5,636 nucleotides of DNA. Source: Bacteroidota bacterium (GTDB lineage: Bacteria > Bacteroidota > Ignavibacteria > Ignavibacteriales > Melioribacteraceae). Location: contig JAEXUB010000034.1 in the NCBI GenBank assembly GCA_023453125.1, positions 1-5,636 on the forward strand, written 5' to 3'. A program made the position numbers and the translations under genes. Below are positions 5,588 through 5,636 of the stretch, in pieces; position 1 is the first letter of the stretch; every line of letters starts with the position of its first letter. The notes below the pieces were generated by a model. The model searched no databases, was not told the origin of the DNA, and saw only the letters and a list, made by a program, of their open reading frames with translations.

Positions 5588-5636
5588 CGGGATAATACCG
5601 AAAGTATTTCTATTCAGGTGTTATCCCGTCTTCTTT
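5588..5636 (+). terminator. Rho-independent terminator after the ene-reductase gene
   Basis: CGGGATAATACC (5588-5599) pairs with GGTGTTATCCCG (5617-5628): twelve pairs, one of them a T-G wobble, around a 17-base loop. TCTTCTTT follows directly up to the window end. The T-rich tail is only on the plus strand, and the hairpin starts 53 bases after the ene-reductase stop, so it should end that transcript. The bases 5535-5587 show no gene. Confidence 0.8.

Overview
The window looks like a chromosomal stretch of a free-living Gram-negative bacterium of moderate to low GC. Protein style suggests the FCB superphylum (Bacteroidota, Ignavibacteriota or relatives). The hints are the wording of the class I Old Yellow Enzyme, an archaeal-style UbiA prenyltransferase, an ECF sigma/anti-sigma pair and a secreted LysM protein. 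This placement is an inference from remembered family resemblance, not from a search. I see no rRNA, tRNA, CRISPR array, insertion sequence, phage gene or attachment site.

Layout: (1) Positions 2-1571, plus strand, hold a tight gene run. It comprises the 3' end of a RibD-C/dihydrofolate-reductase-like gene, a UbiA-family membrane prenyltransferase and, 5 bases later, an SRPBCC (START-like) lipid-binding-fold protein. It ends at a hairpin that can act as a terminator in both directions. (2) Positions 4183 down to 1612, minus strand, hold a three-gene operon: an ECF sigma factor, a membrane-anchored zinc-finger anti-sigma factor, and a large secreted protein of unknown function with two C-terminal LysM repeats. 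(3) Positions 4184-4457 are a divergent intergenic region. It holds a composite inverted repeat around a candidate sigma-gene promoter, and a perfect 10-base palindrome on the other gene's side. (4) Positions 4458-5534, plus strand, encode an Old Yellow Enzyme family ene-reductase, followed by a good rho-independent terminator at the window end.

How the parts may work together: the UbiA and SRPBCC proteins are probably co-translated and may act on one polyprenyl lipid. The sigma/anti-sigma pair forms a classic envelope-signalling switch, and the LysM protein is its best candidate partner or output because it shares the transcript. The ene-reductase is a stand-alone redox gene. No gene here is clearly a new system. 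The least explained items are the about 400-residue N-terminal part of the LysM protein, the lipid made by the archaeal-type prenyltransferase, and the inverted repeat upstream of the sigma gene.
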